DNA of 8,417 nucleotides from Kroppenstedtia sanguinis (GTDB lineage: Bacteria; Bacillota; Bacilli; Thermoactinomycetales; DSM-45169), in the NCBI RefSeq assembly GCF_050433445.1, contig NZ_JBNPXF010000042.1:1-8417 (forward strand). The letters run 5' to 3'. Of this stretch, positions 1 to 6,067 are shown piece after piece (the first letter of the stretch is position 1; every line of letters starts with the position of its first letter). A model generated the notes under the pieces. That model saw only the letters and a list, made by a program, of their open reading frames with translations, was not told the DNA's origin and did not search any database. The position numbers and the translations under genes are program-made.

Positions 1-387
1 CTCCCACTTTTCCCCTTTCCATCCCAACAGATGGGCCAGTGATTCCACCACTCCGGGATGCTCACTGATCAACGCCCAATAAAAGGCTTCATGATCTGCT
101 GAAATGATTCTGTGAAAAAAAGCTTTTGTATAATGTTGGTTCTCCAAAGTGTTTAAGGGTTCAGCCAAAAGGTTAGCCTCGATGTATTTTGCCGCCATGT
201 AGAGCTGACGCTTAAATTCTATGACATTATTGTCAACCAGGAGCGATTTGATCGCCATCACTTTTACATCTGAAGCAATAAGACCAGGTAAGTCCCATGA
301 AAAATTCCCGTCTTTTAATCGTAGAACACATTCTACAAATGATTCCTCTCCTTCAACTGCGATCTCTTTCAGAGTCTCCAACTTCAT
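1..387 (-). CDS. Partial Imm49-like immunity protein, N-terminal 129 residues
   Basis: An open frame begins at the ATG at 387-385 and runs off the left edge without a stop. The start is supported by an AAGGGGTGG ribosome-binding site a few bases upstream. The protein starts MKLETLKEIAVEGEESFVEC and is acidic and helical. Its later part (TKAFFHRIISADHEAFYWAL) resembles, from memory, the helical repeats of Imm49-type immunity proteins found in polymorphic-toxin loci, but the family call is tentative because the conserved C-terminal part lies outside the window. It follows a cluster of other immunity-like genes in the same direction, which fits a role in neutralising a toxin in the cytoplasm. 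No signal peptide or membrane segment is visible. Confidence 0.7.
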   Translation of the reverse strand, partial: MKLETLKEIAVEGEESFVECVLRLKDGNFSWDLPGLIASDVKVMAIKSLLVDNNVIEFKRQLYMAAKYIEANLLAEPLNTLENQHYTKAFFHRIISADHEAFYWALISEHPGVVESLAHLLGWKGEKWE

Positions 388-408
388 TTGGAACCACCCC
401 TTGTCTGT

Positions 409-606
409 TCATTTCCATGCTCCCACGTAGTCTTCCTGTCTAGCGGTGAATTGCAGCAAACGCTGAAAAGTAAGATCGAACAGATCATCACGGGAATATA
501 GATGGAAGCAAAGTCCCCCAGAGTGGAAAACAATCGCAGCAAAGCCACAATTCAAACCAACCAACAAGCCGGAGTAAATAAGAAGACAAGCCATTCTGGA
601 AGAAAA
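409..606 (-). pseudogene. Possible 3' fragment of a gene cut by an IS3 remnant
   Basis: On the minus strand a frame ends with SRDDLFDLTFQRLLQFTARQ and a stop at 411-409, only 21 bases before the Imm49-like start, a spacing typical of adjacent operon genes. The frame stays open to the right into DNA of IS3 origin, so if it was a gene its 5' part has been lost. The preserved part (about 66 residues) has a hydrophobic stretch (LLIYSGLLVGL) followed by an acidic helical tail. I do not recognise the family. It may also be a chance open frame. The reading is favoured only by the sensible-looking tail and its position. Confidence 0.25.
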
Positions 607-755
607 TTTTGGACAATCCTTGCCGTCGAGGAAAACATCACCTTCTACAAGGAAGAGCGTTTCCAGAAAAAATTGGGCGACCTTTCCCCTGTAGAGCATC
701 AGGAAAAAGTCGCCGCATAACCGTTTTTTTCGTCTACTTGACGGGATCAAGACCC
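607..755 (+). mobile_element. IS3-family remnant: 3' end of transposase OrfB plus right end
   Basis: The plus-strand frame ending at the TAA at 718-720 reads VEENITFYKEERFQKKLGDL followed by SPVEHQEKVAA. This matches the C-terminal end of IS3-family (IS150-like) transposases, whose usual form is a Y-I-x-F-Y-N-x-x-R-x-Q-x-K-L-x-x-L-S-P-V-E pattern in the integrase domain. About 13 bases after the stop is CGTCTACTTGACGGG, which looks like the right-end inverted repeat typical of this group. No catalytic DDE residues, OrfA or left end are present, so the element is dead. Its boundary with flanking DNA near 755 is inferred from where similarity to the local terminator repeat resumes (757). Confidence 0.75.
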
Positions 756-756
756 A

Positions 757-800
757 GAACGTGCTTTTTAACTTCAGTTCTTAAATGACTCGCTTTTTCC
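757..800 (-). repeat. Half terminator block truncated by the IS3 remnant
   Basis: The stretch GAACGTGCTTTTTAACTTCA (757-776) followed by a TTCTTAAATGACTCG block matches the right half of the terminator and its flank at 3471-3505 (GAACGGGCTTTTTATCTTCA then AGTTCAGATGATTCG). The other arm of the hairpin is missing because IS3 sequence begins immediately to the left. The zinc-ribbon gene ending at 813 therefore seems to lack an intact terminator. Confidence 0.55.
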
Positions 801-812
801 TTGGATGAATCC

Positions 813-1328
813 TTACACTTGATCCTCTTCCATGATAATCAATCGTCTTCGATTAGTTATTTCCACTTTTGAGAGGGGGATGCCTTTTTCCTCGATATAA
901 TGATGAAACAGACCAAAGCTATCTCTCTGAACAGCCGTTCCTTTTTCCCAAGTTAAATCACACTCATCACAAGCATCAATCTCTTCCTTCAAACCTTTTA
1001 CACTCAGTCGTTCCATGATTCCATTCCCTGCACATTGAGGACATAGTAAATATTCCTTACTTAAAGGGGGTTGATCATCGGGATTTTCTTCCTCTACAAT
1101 CAACATTGGTTTCTTTTTAGTTACCTTCATGTTAGAAGGGGAAATCCCCATCTTCTTTAAATAGTCGTGCCATCGCCATTCAGAAGAGATGATGTCTAAT
1201 TCCCGGTATCTTTTCCAAACCCGATTACAGTTGGAACAGATATAAAACCCGCGCTCCACTCCTGCCACTTCCATAAGATAAATCTGTCCTTCACTACAAT
1301 TAGGACACCATAAATATTCTTTTCCCAT
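813..1328 (-). CDS. Double zinc-ribbon protein, paralog A (candidate immunity protein)
   Basis: A 171-residue cytoplasmic protein with two zinc-ribbon-type modules: C8/C11 with C31/C34, and C96/C99 with C120/C123. Each module opens with K-E-Y-L-x-C-P-x-C and has a tryptophan four residues after the last cysteine (W38, W127). Each then has an aromatic-rich helix ending Y-L/I-x-x-x-G-I and a strand ending in an acidic I-x-E-E pair, so the protein looks like an internal duplication. No catalytic motif, signal peptide or membrane span is seen. The ATG at 1328 follows AAGGAG at good spacing. It is the third copy of a family whose first member directly follows a toxin-like gene. Immunity is inferred from that position. 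A DNA- or RNA-binding regulator is the main alternative. Its terminator is broken by an IS3 remnant. Confidence 0.85.
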   Translation of the reverse strand: MGKEYLWCPNCSEGQIYLMEVAGVERGFYICSNCNRVWKRYRELDIISSEWRWHDYLKKMGISPSNMKVTKKKPMLIVEEENPDDQPPLSKEYLLCPQCAGNGIMERLSVKGLKEEIDACDECDLTWEKGTAVQRDSFGLFHHYIEEKGIPLSKVEITNRRRLIIMEEDQV

Positions 1329-1417
1329 GTATCTTTCTCCTTAGAACCTCCAATAAGTTTTTGTTTGGGATTCCATTTTTCACATGGAACTACGCGATTC
1401 AAACTTAAATGTTATCA
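1329..1417 (-). repeat. Conserved leader of paralog A (copy 1)
   Basis: This intergenic stretch between the terminator and paralog A is nearly identical to 3356-3444 in front of paralog B, including TTCAAACTTAAATGTTATCA and CCAATAAGTTTTTGTT as read on the plus strand. It carries the ribosome-binding site. Conservation outside coding sequence implies recent duplication of the leader together with the gene, or a shared regulatory role. I could not identify a convincing promoter pair in it. Confidence 0.6.
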
Positions 1418-1457
1418 GATAAAAAGCCCATCCAAAAACCTCTGGAGGGGCCTTTAT
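1418..1457 (-). terminator. Rho-independent terminator after the SUKH gene
   Basis: On the minus strand ATAAAGGCCC pairs with GGGCTTTTTAT around a loop region containing an inner CCTC/GAGG pairing, followed by a T-rich tail. It lies between the SUKH stop (1510) and the start of paralog A. It belongs to a family of three near-identical terminator blocks in this window (also 2764-2797 and 3445-3486), with a shared CAGTCTTA-RR-TGAC flank on its upstream side. Confidence 0.7.
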
Positions 1458-1509
1458 TTTCAGTCTTAGGTGACTCCTCTTCCACTTTAATGATATCTGT
1501 TTTCAACTC

Positions 1510-2712
1510 TTAATACCTTAAATAGTGTAGAAAGCGAGCGAAACTGGACTTTACCGGATACAAAGTATCCTCCTTGGGGTCCCATAAAGAAACAGCAGGT
1601 TTTCCATTTCGGTAATCATGACACAAATAGGCTCCGGATAAACACTTGGCAAAGGGGTAACAGGAAGTGCCATGGAAGTGGTTTTTGTAGACTGTGTAGA
1701 CATTCTCCTCCGATGCTTCATCCACTCGCAAAAGGTGATCCACACCCTCTCTCCCTTTTTCATAGAAAAACAGCCGAAGGTCCGGCTCCCCTCCATTGGA
1801 TTTTAGAACCAACTTTTTGTAATGCCACGGATATTCAATTCCCCATAGGGCTTCCAGCTGGTCTAAATTCAATTTTAGTAATTCCGATGGAGTTTCTGAG
1901 GTATTCTCCCATTCAACATCATACTGAAGTCTAGTCAAAAAATCTTCGAAGTTCTGTGCTATGTAGTAGGGAGTGGAGTCTGATTCAAATGCTATTACTT
2001 GAGGTTGAGGATCTTCTCGGTAATCCAGGCAGACCGTTCCCCTAGCGCTTTTTCCAATCGGAAAAACATCTTTAGGGAGCCAAGTGGAAAAACGAACTTT
2101 CTGTTCGTGGACATGATGGCGGTCTCGCGGGTTGAAGCTATAGAGATAATGGAAGATCTGATAGCCTCCTTCATAGGTGCTTATCATCGGAATGGGTCCT
2201 CCGCCATTACAGGCCAAGACTACCTTTTTCAGTTCACTTGGTAGGGGAACTCCCCACTCCTTTTCCACTGCTTCAACCATCTCTGCAGTCGCCTCAGATT
2301 CCTTTCCTTCCCATTCGACCTCGATCCGTCCCAAAAGAGAATCTACGGGGTCTTTGGAATATCTCGGTGAAAGAACGCTGGAATAAGGACTGACTTCATC
2401 AGGCAGATTCAAAACTTTATGCACCGCTTGGACGGCTTGTTCAATGGATTCCTTCAACTCTTCTGCAGTGTAGACTTTCTCATCAAATACAGGCTTACAC
2501 ATATCACCCGTTACGGAGACGCTAACAGCTAATTTTTCAAAATTTGTGTGATCATAACAACCGACATCGATGACATATTTCCCTTCCTTATACACAACTG
2601 AAAGCATGTCTTGTTCTAACGGCCAAGGTTGATCTTTAAAGGGGATCCCTATCTCTGGGAAGATGCCACTATGAACCACTTTCCCTTCCCCAAAATCAAT
2701 GTTTTCGATCAT
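1510..2712 (-). CDS. Two-SUKH-domain (SMI1/KNR4) immunity protein with extra N-terminal domain
   Basis: A 400-residue cytoplasmic protein. Residues about 1-100 form a separate alpha/beta domain (YVIDVGCYDHTNF near 46-58) that I do not recognise. Residues about 140-265 and 280-400 each look like an SMI1/KNR4 (SUKH) domain. Each has an entry helix with a V-P-L-P or Y-P-W-H turn, L-K-K-V-V-L-A-C-N-G-G-G or Y-K-K-L-V-L-K-S-N-G-G-E, a mid-domain fPiGksarGt or yPFAKclsGa strand, C-L/H-D-Y-R, and a closing F-E-D-F-L or F-A-R-F-L helix. SUKH proteins are common immunity proteins against polymorphic-toxin nucleases. The in-frame GTG at 2721 overlaps the AGAGGTG ribosome-binding site, so the ATG at 2712, six bases after it, is the better start. 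No toxin gene adjoins it, so it looks like an orphan immunity gene. Confidence 0.85.
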   Translation of the reverse strand: MIENIDFGEGKVVHSGIFPEIGIPFKDQPWPLEQDMLSVVYKEGKYVIDVGCYDHTNFEKLAVSVSVTGDMCKPVFDEKVYTAEELKESIEQAVQAVHKVLNLPDEVSPYSSVLSPRYSKDPVDSLLGRIEVEWEGKESEATAEMVEAVEKEWGVPLPSELKKVVLACNGGGPIPMISTYEGGYQIFHYLYSFNPRDRHHVHEQKVRFSTWLPKDVFPIGKSARGTVCLDYREDPQPQVIAFESDSTPYYIAQNFEDFLTRLQYDVEWENTSETPSELLKLNLDQLEALWGIEYPWHYKKLVLKSNGGEPDLRLFFYEKGREGVDHLLRVDEASEENVYTVYKNHFHGTSCYPFAKCLSGAYLCHDYRNGKPAVSLWDPKEDTLYPVKSSFARFLHYLRY

Positions 2713-2737
2713 AAGTTTCACCTCTGATCTGTCTATC

Positions 2738-2766
2738 CTAATAACAATATCAAGGCATAATGTAAA
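2738..2766 (-). promoter_or_regulatory. Candidate promoter for the SUKH gene
   Basis: On the minus strand TTTACA (2766-2761) is separated by 17 bases from TATTAG (2743-2738), placing transcription start near 2731, about 19 bases before the ATG at 2712. The -35 matches consensus at five of six bases and the -10 at four of six. It overlaps the tail of the preceding terminator, which would let the gene be expressed independently of upstream genes. It is a pattern match only. Confidence 0.4.
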
Positions 2767-2797
2767 AGCCCATCCGTAAATCTCCGAAGGGGCCTTG
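2764..2797 (-). terminator. Terminator after zinc-ribbon paralog B
   Basis: On the minus strand AAGGCCC and GGGCTTTT form the arms (with one G-T pair) around a loop containing TTCGGAGATTTACGGAT. The hairpin lies between the stop of paralog B (2840) and the SUKH start. It is a diverged copy of the perfect hairpin at 3445-3486. The same CAGTCTTA flank lies on its upstream side. Confidence 0.65.
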
Positions 2798-2839
2798 ATT
2801 TTCAGTCTTAGATGACCTGTTTTTTCCTAGGATAGACCT

Positions 2840-3355
2840 TTACACTTGATCCTCTTCCATGATAATTAATTCATTCCATTTTTTTATTTCCGATTTTGAT
2901 AGGGAGACCCCTCTCTTTTCGGTGTAACGACTCAACAGACCCAAGCTATTTCTCTGAATAGCCGTTCCTTTCTCCCAGGTTTCATTACACTCATCACAAA
3001 CATCAATTTCTTCTTTTAAACCTTCTATGATCGCCCGATGGATGATTCCATTCCCGCCACAGTCAGGGCAAAATAAATACTCCTTTCTCGAGGGGGGCTG
3101 TTCGTCGGGATTTTCTTCCTCTACAATCACCATTGCTTTCTTTTTGGTCACCTTTATTTTAGAGGGGGGAAGCCCAGCTTTTTTCAAATAGTCGTGCCAT
3201 CGCCATTCAGAAGAGATGATGTCTAATTCCTCGTACCTTCTCCAAATTCGTTCACAGTTGGAGCAAATGTAAAATCCGCGCTCCACTCCTGCTACTTCCA
3301 TGAGATAAATCTGTCCTTCACTACAATTAGGGCATTTCAAATATTCTTTTTTCAT
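2840..3355 (-). CDS. Double zinc-ribbon protein, paralog B (candidate immunity protein)
   Basis: A 171-residue protein of the same length and cysteine spacing as the gene ending at 813 (C8/C11, C31/C34, C96/C99, C120/C123). Residues 8-34 are identical between the two. Differences concentrate in the second module, for example the helix around 135-160 (LGLLSRYTEKRGVSLSKSEI here against FGLFHHYIEEKGIPLSKVEI there). The ATG at 3355 follows AAGGGGA at good spacing. A conserved first half with a variable second half suggests a common fold with partner-specific contacts in the C-terminal module, but this is inference. It sits between two terminator blocks and looks like a self-contained cassette. 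Confidence 0.85.
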   Translation of the reverse strand: MKKEYLKCPNCSEGQIYLMEVAGVERGFYICSNCERIWRRYEELDIISSEWRWHDYLKKAGLPPSKIKVTKKKAMVIVEEENPDEQPPSRKEYLFCPDCGGNGIIHRAIIEGLKEEIDVCDECNETWEKGTAIQRNSLGLLSRYTEKRGVSLSKSEIKKWNELIIMEEDQV

Positions 3356-3444
3356 ATATCTTTCCCCTTAGAACCCCCAATAAGTTTTTGTTGGGGATTC
3401 CACTTTTCATACTAAACTACACGATTCAAACTTAAATGTTATCA
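3356..3444 (-). repeat. Conserved leader of paralog B (copy 2)
   Basis: This is nearly identical to 1329-1417. In one minus-strand frame it reads KWNPQQKLIGGSKGKDI followed by a TGA that overlaps the ATG of paralog B (ATGA). The matching frame in the other copy reads KWNPKQKLIGGSKEKDT without a stop at that point. This may be coincidental, or the degraded tail of a gene once translationally coupled to the zinc-ribbon gene. Confidence 0.5.
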
Positions 3445-3486
3445 GATAAAAAGCCCATCCGGAAACCTCCGAACGGGCTTTTTATC
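3445..3486. terminator. Strong bidirectional terminator ending the toxin operon
   Basis: GATAAAAAGCCC (3445-3456) and GGGCTTTTTATC (3475-3486) are perfect 12-base inverted repeats. An inner CGGA/TCCG pairing is possible, and T-runs are available in both directions. The hairpin lies 37 bases after the stop of the zinc-ribbon gene at 3524 and ends the minus-strand operon that starts near 7250. It is the best-preserved member of the local terminator repeat family. Confidence 0.88.
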
Positions 3487-3523
3487 TTCAAGTTCAGATG
3501 ATTCGTCTTCTTCTCGGATAGTC

Positions 3524-4051
3524 TTACACTTGATCCTCTTCCATAATGATTAATCGTCTTTGTTCGATTATTTTTATCTTTGGGGAAGAGATTCCTGCTT
3601 TCTCGATACATTCACCTAAAGTTAAGCAATCAATCTGAAGTGCCGTCCCCTTTTCCCATGCTAGGTCACATTCTACACAAACATCAATCTCTTCCTTCAA
3701 ACCATGTATGCTCATTCGATGAATTACCCCATACTTCCCACAGAGCGGACATAGTAAATACTCCTTATTTTTTGAGGGGAGCAATTGATCCGCTGGGGCT
3801 TCTTCCTCTACAATCACCATGGGTTTCTTTTTGGTTACCTTCATATCGGAAGGGGAAATTCCCAACTTCATCAAATAGTCATGCCATCGCAATTCAGAAG
3901 CCAAAGAGATTTCTAACGCCCAATATCTTTTCCAAACGCGTCCACAATTGGAACAAGTATAAAATCCGTTCTCGACCCCTGCCACTTCCATAAGATAAAT
4001 CTTTCCTTTCCCGGCTTCGCAATTAGGACAACGCAAATATTCTTTCTCCAT
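3524..4051 (-). CDS. Double zinc-ribbon protein, paralog C (putative cognate immunity to the pilin-like toxin)
   Basis: A 175-residue protein with two zinc-ribbon modules: C8/C11 with C33/C36, and C101/C104 with C125/C128. The four extra residues compared with its paralogs are a KG insertion after C11 and a longer inter-module linker. It ends in the same LIIMEEDQV tail. The ATG at 4051 follows GAGAGGAGAG. It is the gene immediately downstream of the toxin-like gene (44-base gap) and the last of that operon, the normal place for an immunity gene. It is the most diverged of the three paralogs and was probably not part of the later duplication that made the other two. No immunity family I know has this double zinc-ribbon form, so the role is inferred. 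A metal-dependent regulator is an alternative. Confidence 0.85.
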   Translation of the reverse strand: MEKEYLRCPNCEAGKGKIYLMEVAGVENGFYTCSNCGRVWKRYWALEISLASELRWHDYLMKLGISPSDMKVTKKKPMVIVEEEAPADQLLPSKNKEYLLCPLCGKYGVIHRMSIHGLKEEIDVCVECDLAWEKGTALQIDCLTLGECIEKAGISSPKIKIIEQRRLIIMEEDQV

Positions 4052-4095
4052 ACAGTTTCTCTCCTCTCAATCCCTTTCCTCGGGGCTTCATATTC

Positions 4096-5400
4096 TCATT
4101 TTAACGGATAAGCAGTAACTACTCTGCTTGTTCCTTTATCAACCACAATCCTTACAGTTTTCTCACCTTTTGTTCCAATTTTCTCTCCCATATAGACTTC
4201 GTAAATCTCTCTTTTGCTGGTTGAAACACTAGGTTTACCTCTTTTAGACCATGCTTCATCGACAATGGCGAGGATGTCTTTCCTACCGCCTTTAAAAACA
4301 CTGTGCTCTCGTTTTTTGGGATTTGGTTTTCCGTGAGCCATTACATGCTCTACCCTATTTTTAAACACGTTATCGTCATCATCATAAATCAAACCACTGG
4401 GCGACTCGTAATACTTTTTCCCGTTTTTGTCATACTTTTTGGCTAGTTTACCGTGTTTTTGTCTTCGTTGCTCTAGTCGTTCCTTTTCTTTGGCTTTCTT
4501 TTTCTTTCTTTCTTCTTCTTTTTTCGCTTTCTCCTTTTTCTTTTCCAGATGCCGCTTCTCTTTCTCTAACTTCTCTTTCTTTCTCCTGATGGATTTCTCT
4601 GTTGGATCTCCGTGGCCTTTTCCTTCGGATTTGCTTAGCTTTTTCTCTAAAGACTGGATTTGATCATCCAGTTTACAGTTACATAACTTCTTTTTCAATG
4701 CCGAGGTGGCATGGTCTAGCTTTTTCGATCCAAACTGATATGCATCGTTGGCAATTTGGGTTCCTGTTCCGCCGAACAGTTTCTTGTCTAGGTAGCCGAG
4801 GCCTTTTCCGACCTTTTTGGCTTTTTTGGCGATCACGAAATCAATGGCAGCGCCGCCGGTTCGATCCCACCAATTCAGTTCTTCTCCTGTGTGCCAATCT
4901 TCCCCTGTGACTAACTCATAGACACTCGTAACTCCCACTGTATCCAAAGCGTCGTCCAAGAGGCCGCCTTCGCCGGTGTCAGTGACATAATTTACAGTGT
5001 CATCCCAGACGGAACTTACAAATTCCTTGGTACCATCCCAAGCGGATTCGGTAAAATCTTTTACATCATTCCAGCGGTCGCCCATCCAGTTCAAAAATCC
5101 GCTGTCTTCTTCTTCTTTAGGCGGAGACGGAGATTTCCCATTTGAGGGTGGTTCCTGTTCGGTTCCACTACTACTTTCATTTTCCGGATTCTCCCCTCCG
5201 GAAGGGGGGCTGCCTGTACTACCATTCTCCCCCTCGATGGCGTTCATGATGACCTGGATCAGGGGTTGCTCCTGTTGGGACAGTCCCGTATATAAAATAG
5301 AACCGAGCAGCACAACCAAGGCGACCAAGGCGACATATTCGAGAGTGGAGGCTCCCCTTTTACTCCAGCGGGGTGCGAATATTTTGAATGGATTTTTCAT
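4096..5400 (-). CDS. Flp-pilin-like leader fused to a polymorphic-toxin-type C-terminal domain
   Basis: A 434-residue protein with the start at 5400 chosen over a longer frame because GAGAGGGGT lies just upstream of this ATG. Residues 1-16 are basic and end in K-R-G. They are followed by ASTLEY and a hydrophobic helix (about 17-41), giving the G-x-x-x-x-E-Y prepilin pattern of Flp/Tad pilins. Residues about 56-100 are a G/S/P/E-rich linker. Residues 102-146 hold tryptophan/aspartate-rich amphipathic helices. Residues about 150-200 (VYELVTGEDWHTGEELNWWD) resemble the pre-toxin TG region. A lysine/glutamate coiled coil covers about 243-318. The C-terminal domain (about 319-434) has H352, H356 and H366 (EHVMAHG, REHSVF), an I-V-D-E-A-W helix, and ends IVVDKGTSRVVTAYP. 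Similar tails occur, from memory, at the ends of Rhs-type toxins and suggest a small BECR-type RNase, which is unproven. It follows two Yip1 genes and a signal peptidase gene and precedes a putative immunity gene. Confidence 0.8.
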   Translation of the reverse strand: MKNPFKIFAPRWSKRGASTLEYVALVALVVLLGSILYTGLSQQEQPLIQVIMNAIEGENGSTGSPPSGGENPENESSSGTEQEPPSNGKSPSPPKEEEDSGFLNWMGDRWNDVKDFTESAWDGTKEFVSSVWDDTVNYVTDTGEGGLLDDALDTVGVTSVYELVTGEDWHTGEELNWWDRTGGAAIDFVIAKKAKKVGKGLGYLDKKLFGGTGTQIANDAYQFGSKKLDHATSALKKKLCNCKLDDQIQSLEKKLSKSEGKGHGDPTEKSIRRKKEKLEKEKRHLEKKKEKAKKEEERKKKKAKEKERLEQRRQKHGKLAKKYDKNGKKYYESPSGLIYDDDDNVFKNRVEHVMAHGKPNPKKREHSVFKGGRKDILAIVDEAWSKRGKPSVSTSKREIYEVYMGEKIGTKGEKTVRIVVDKGTSRVVTAYPLK

Positions 5401-5413
5401 ATTGCTACCCCTC

Positions 5414-6052
5414 TCACCACGGGAAAATGAGGATATCGAGTCCAAAGTAGAAGAAACACCAAAGGACTACTAGGCCAAAAAAGATCACCAGCCCTCCACG
5501 CCATGCGGAGTATTGGTGGACTTCCCCGATGCTTTTGGATAAATGAAGGAAATACCAGACATTTAAAATCAGGTCACATAGGATCAACAACATATAGAAT
5601 AATTTCAATGGAGCGCTTCCATCGATCGAGGGTGTATCACTGGTGAACATTTCTTCTTGAAAGAGAAGGATCTGCCAGCACCAGATCATCAGTTTTCCGA
5701 CAAAAGGTAGGGAAGCCCAAGCGACGGTGATCCGTATTTCTCGCCACTCTCCGGTTCCGCCTAGAAGCTTTCCAATTCCCCAAAACAAGCCACTATAAAG
5801 AAACCAAATCAAAAAACCGATCGGGATTCCTAAAAGGAGTGACCCCCCTACCAGCGTGGGAAAGGGGAGGTAGTCTCCCCAATCACCGCGGTAGAACAAC
5901 TGATCCAGTGCAAAAACAATACCGAAGAGTGGAATCAGAGTATACAGCAAGAAGGGGGAGGTTCCATTCTGCAAGAGAAATCGGATCGTCTGACGGGGAC
6001 GAACCCAGTAAGAGAGCAGAGGAGTTTCTTTTTCTGCCGTTGTGTTTTCCAT
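5414..6052 (-). CDS. Yip1-family integral membrane protein, paralog 2
   Basis: A 212-residue protein with a short polar N-terminus, a W-V-R-P-R-Q-T-I-R-F start typical of bacterial Yip1-domain proteins, and about five hydrophobic spans (near 32-50, 66-93, 108-131, 150-170 and 186-208). It shares with the neighbouring gene a central E-x-R-(I/V)-x-(V/F)-A-W block, E-M-F-T-x-x-T-P, L-N-V-W-(Y/F)-F and S-K-(S/A)-(I/L)-G-E-V-H, so the two are paralogs. The ATG at 6052 follows AAGGAG. It ends 13 bases before the pilin-like toxin gene and starts 15 bases after the other Yip1 gene, implying translation from one mRNA. The biochemical role of bacterial Yip1 proteins is poorly defined. Here a part in membrane insertion or export of the pilin-like toxin is inferred from context only. 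Confidence 0.82.
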   Translation of the reverse strand: MENTTAEKETPLLSYWVRPRQTIRFLLQNGTSPFLLYTLIPLFGIVFALDQLFYRGDWGDYLPFPTLVGGSLLLGIPIGFLIWFLYSGLFWGIGKLLGGTGEWREIRITVAWASLPFVGKLMIWCWQILLFQEEMFTSDTPSIDGSAPLKLFYMLLILCDLILNVWYFLHLSKSIGEVHQYSAWRGGLVIFFGLVVLWCFFYFGLDILIFPW

Positions 6053-6067
6053 AGTTGATCTCCTTTT

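Noticed and set aside
502..606. 5' part of the plus-strand frame that ends in the IS3 transposase fragment
   Set aside because: It shows no similarity to transposase sequence and only runs in frame by chance. Similarity begins near 607.
4427..4663. Serine/phenylalanine-rich open frame on the plus strand
   Set aside because: It is the antisense shadow of the lysine/glutamate coiled coil in the toxin gene. The composition is an artefact of AAA/GAA codons read in reverse.
5401..5445. Fifteen-residue N-terminal extension of the pilin-like toxin
   Set aside because: It overlaps the end of the Yip1 gene. The ATG at 5400 has GAGAGGGGT at correct spacing and gives a normal short basic prepilin leader.
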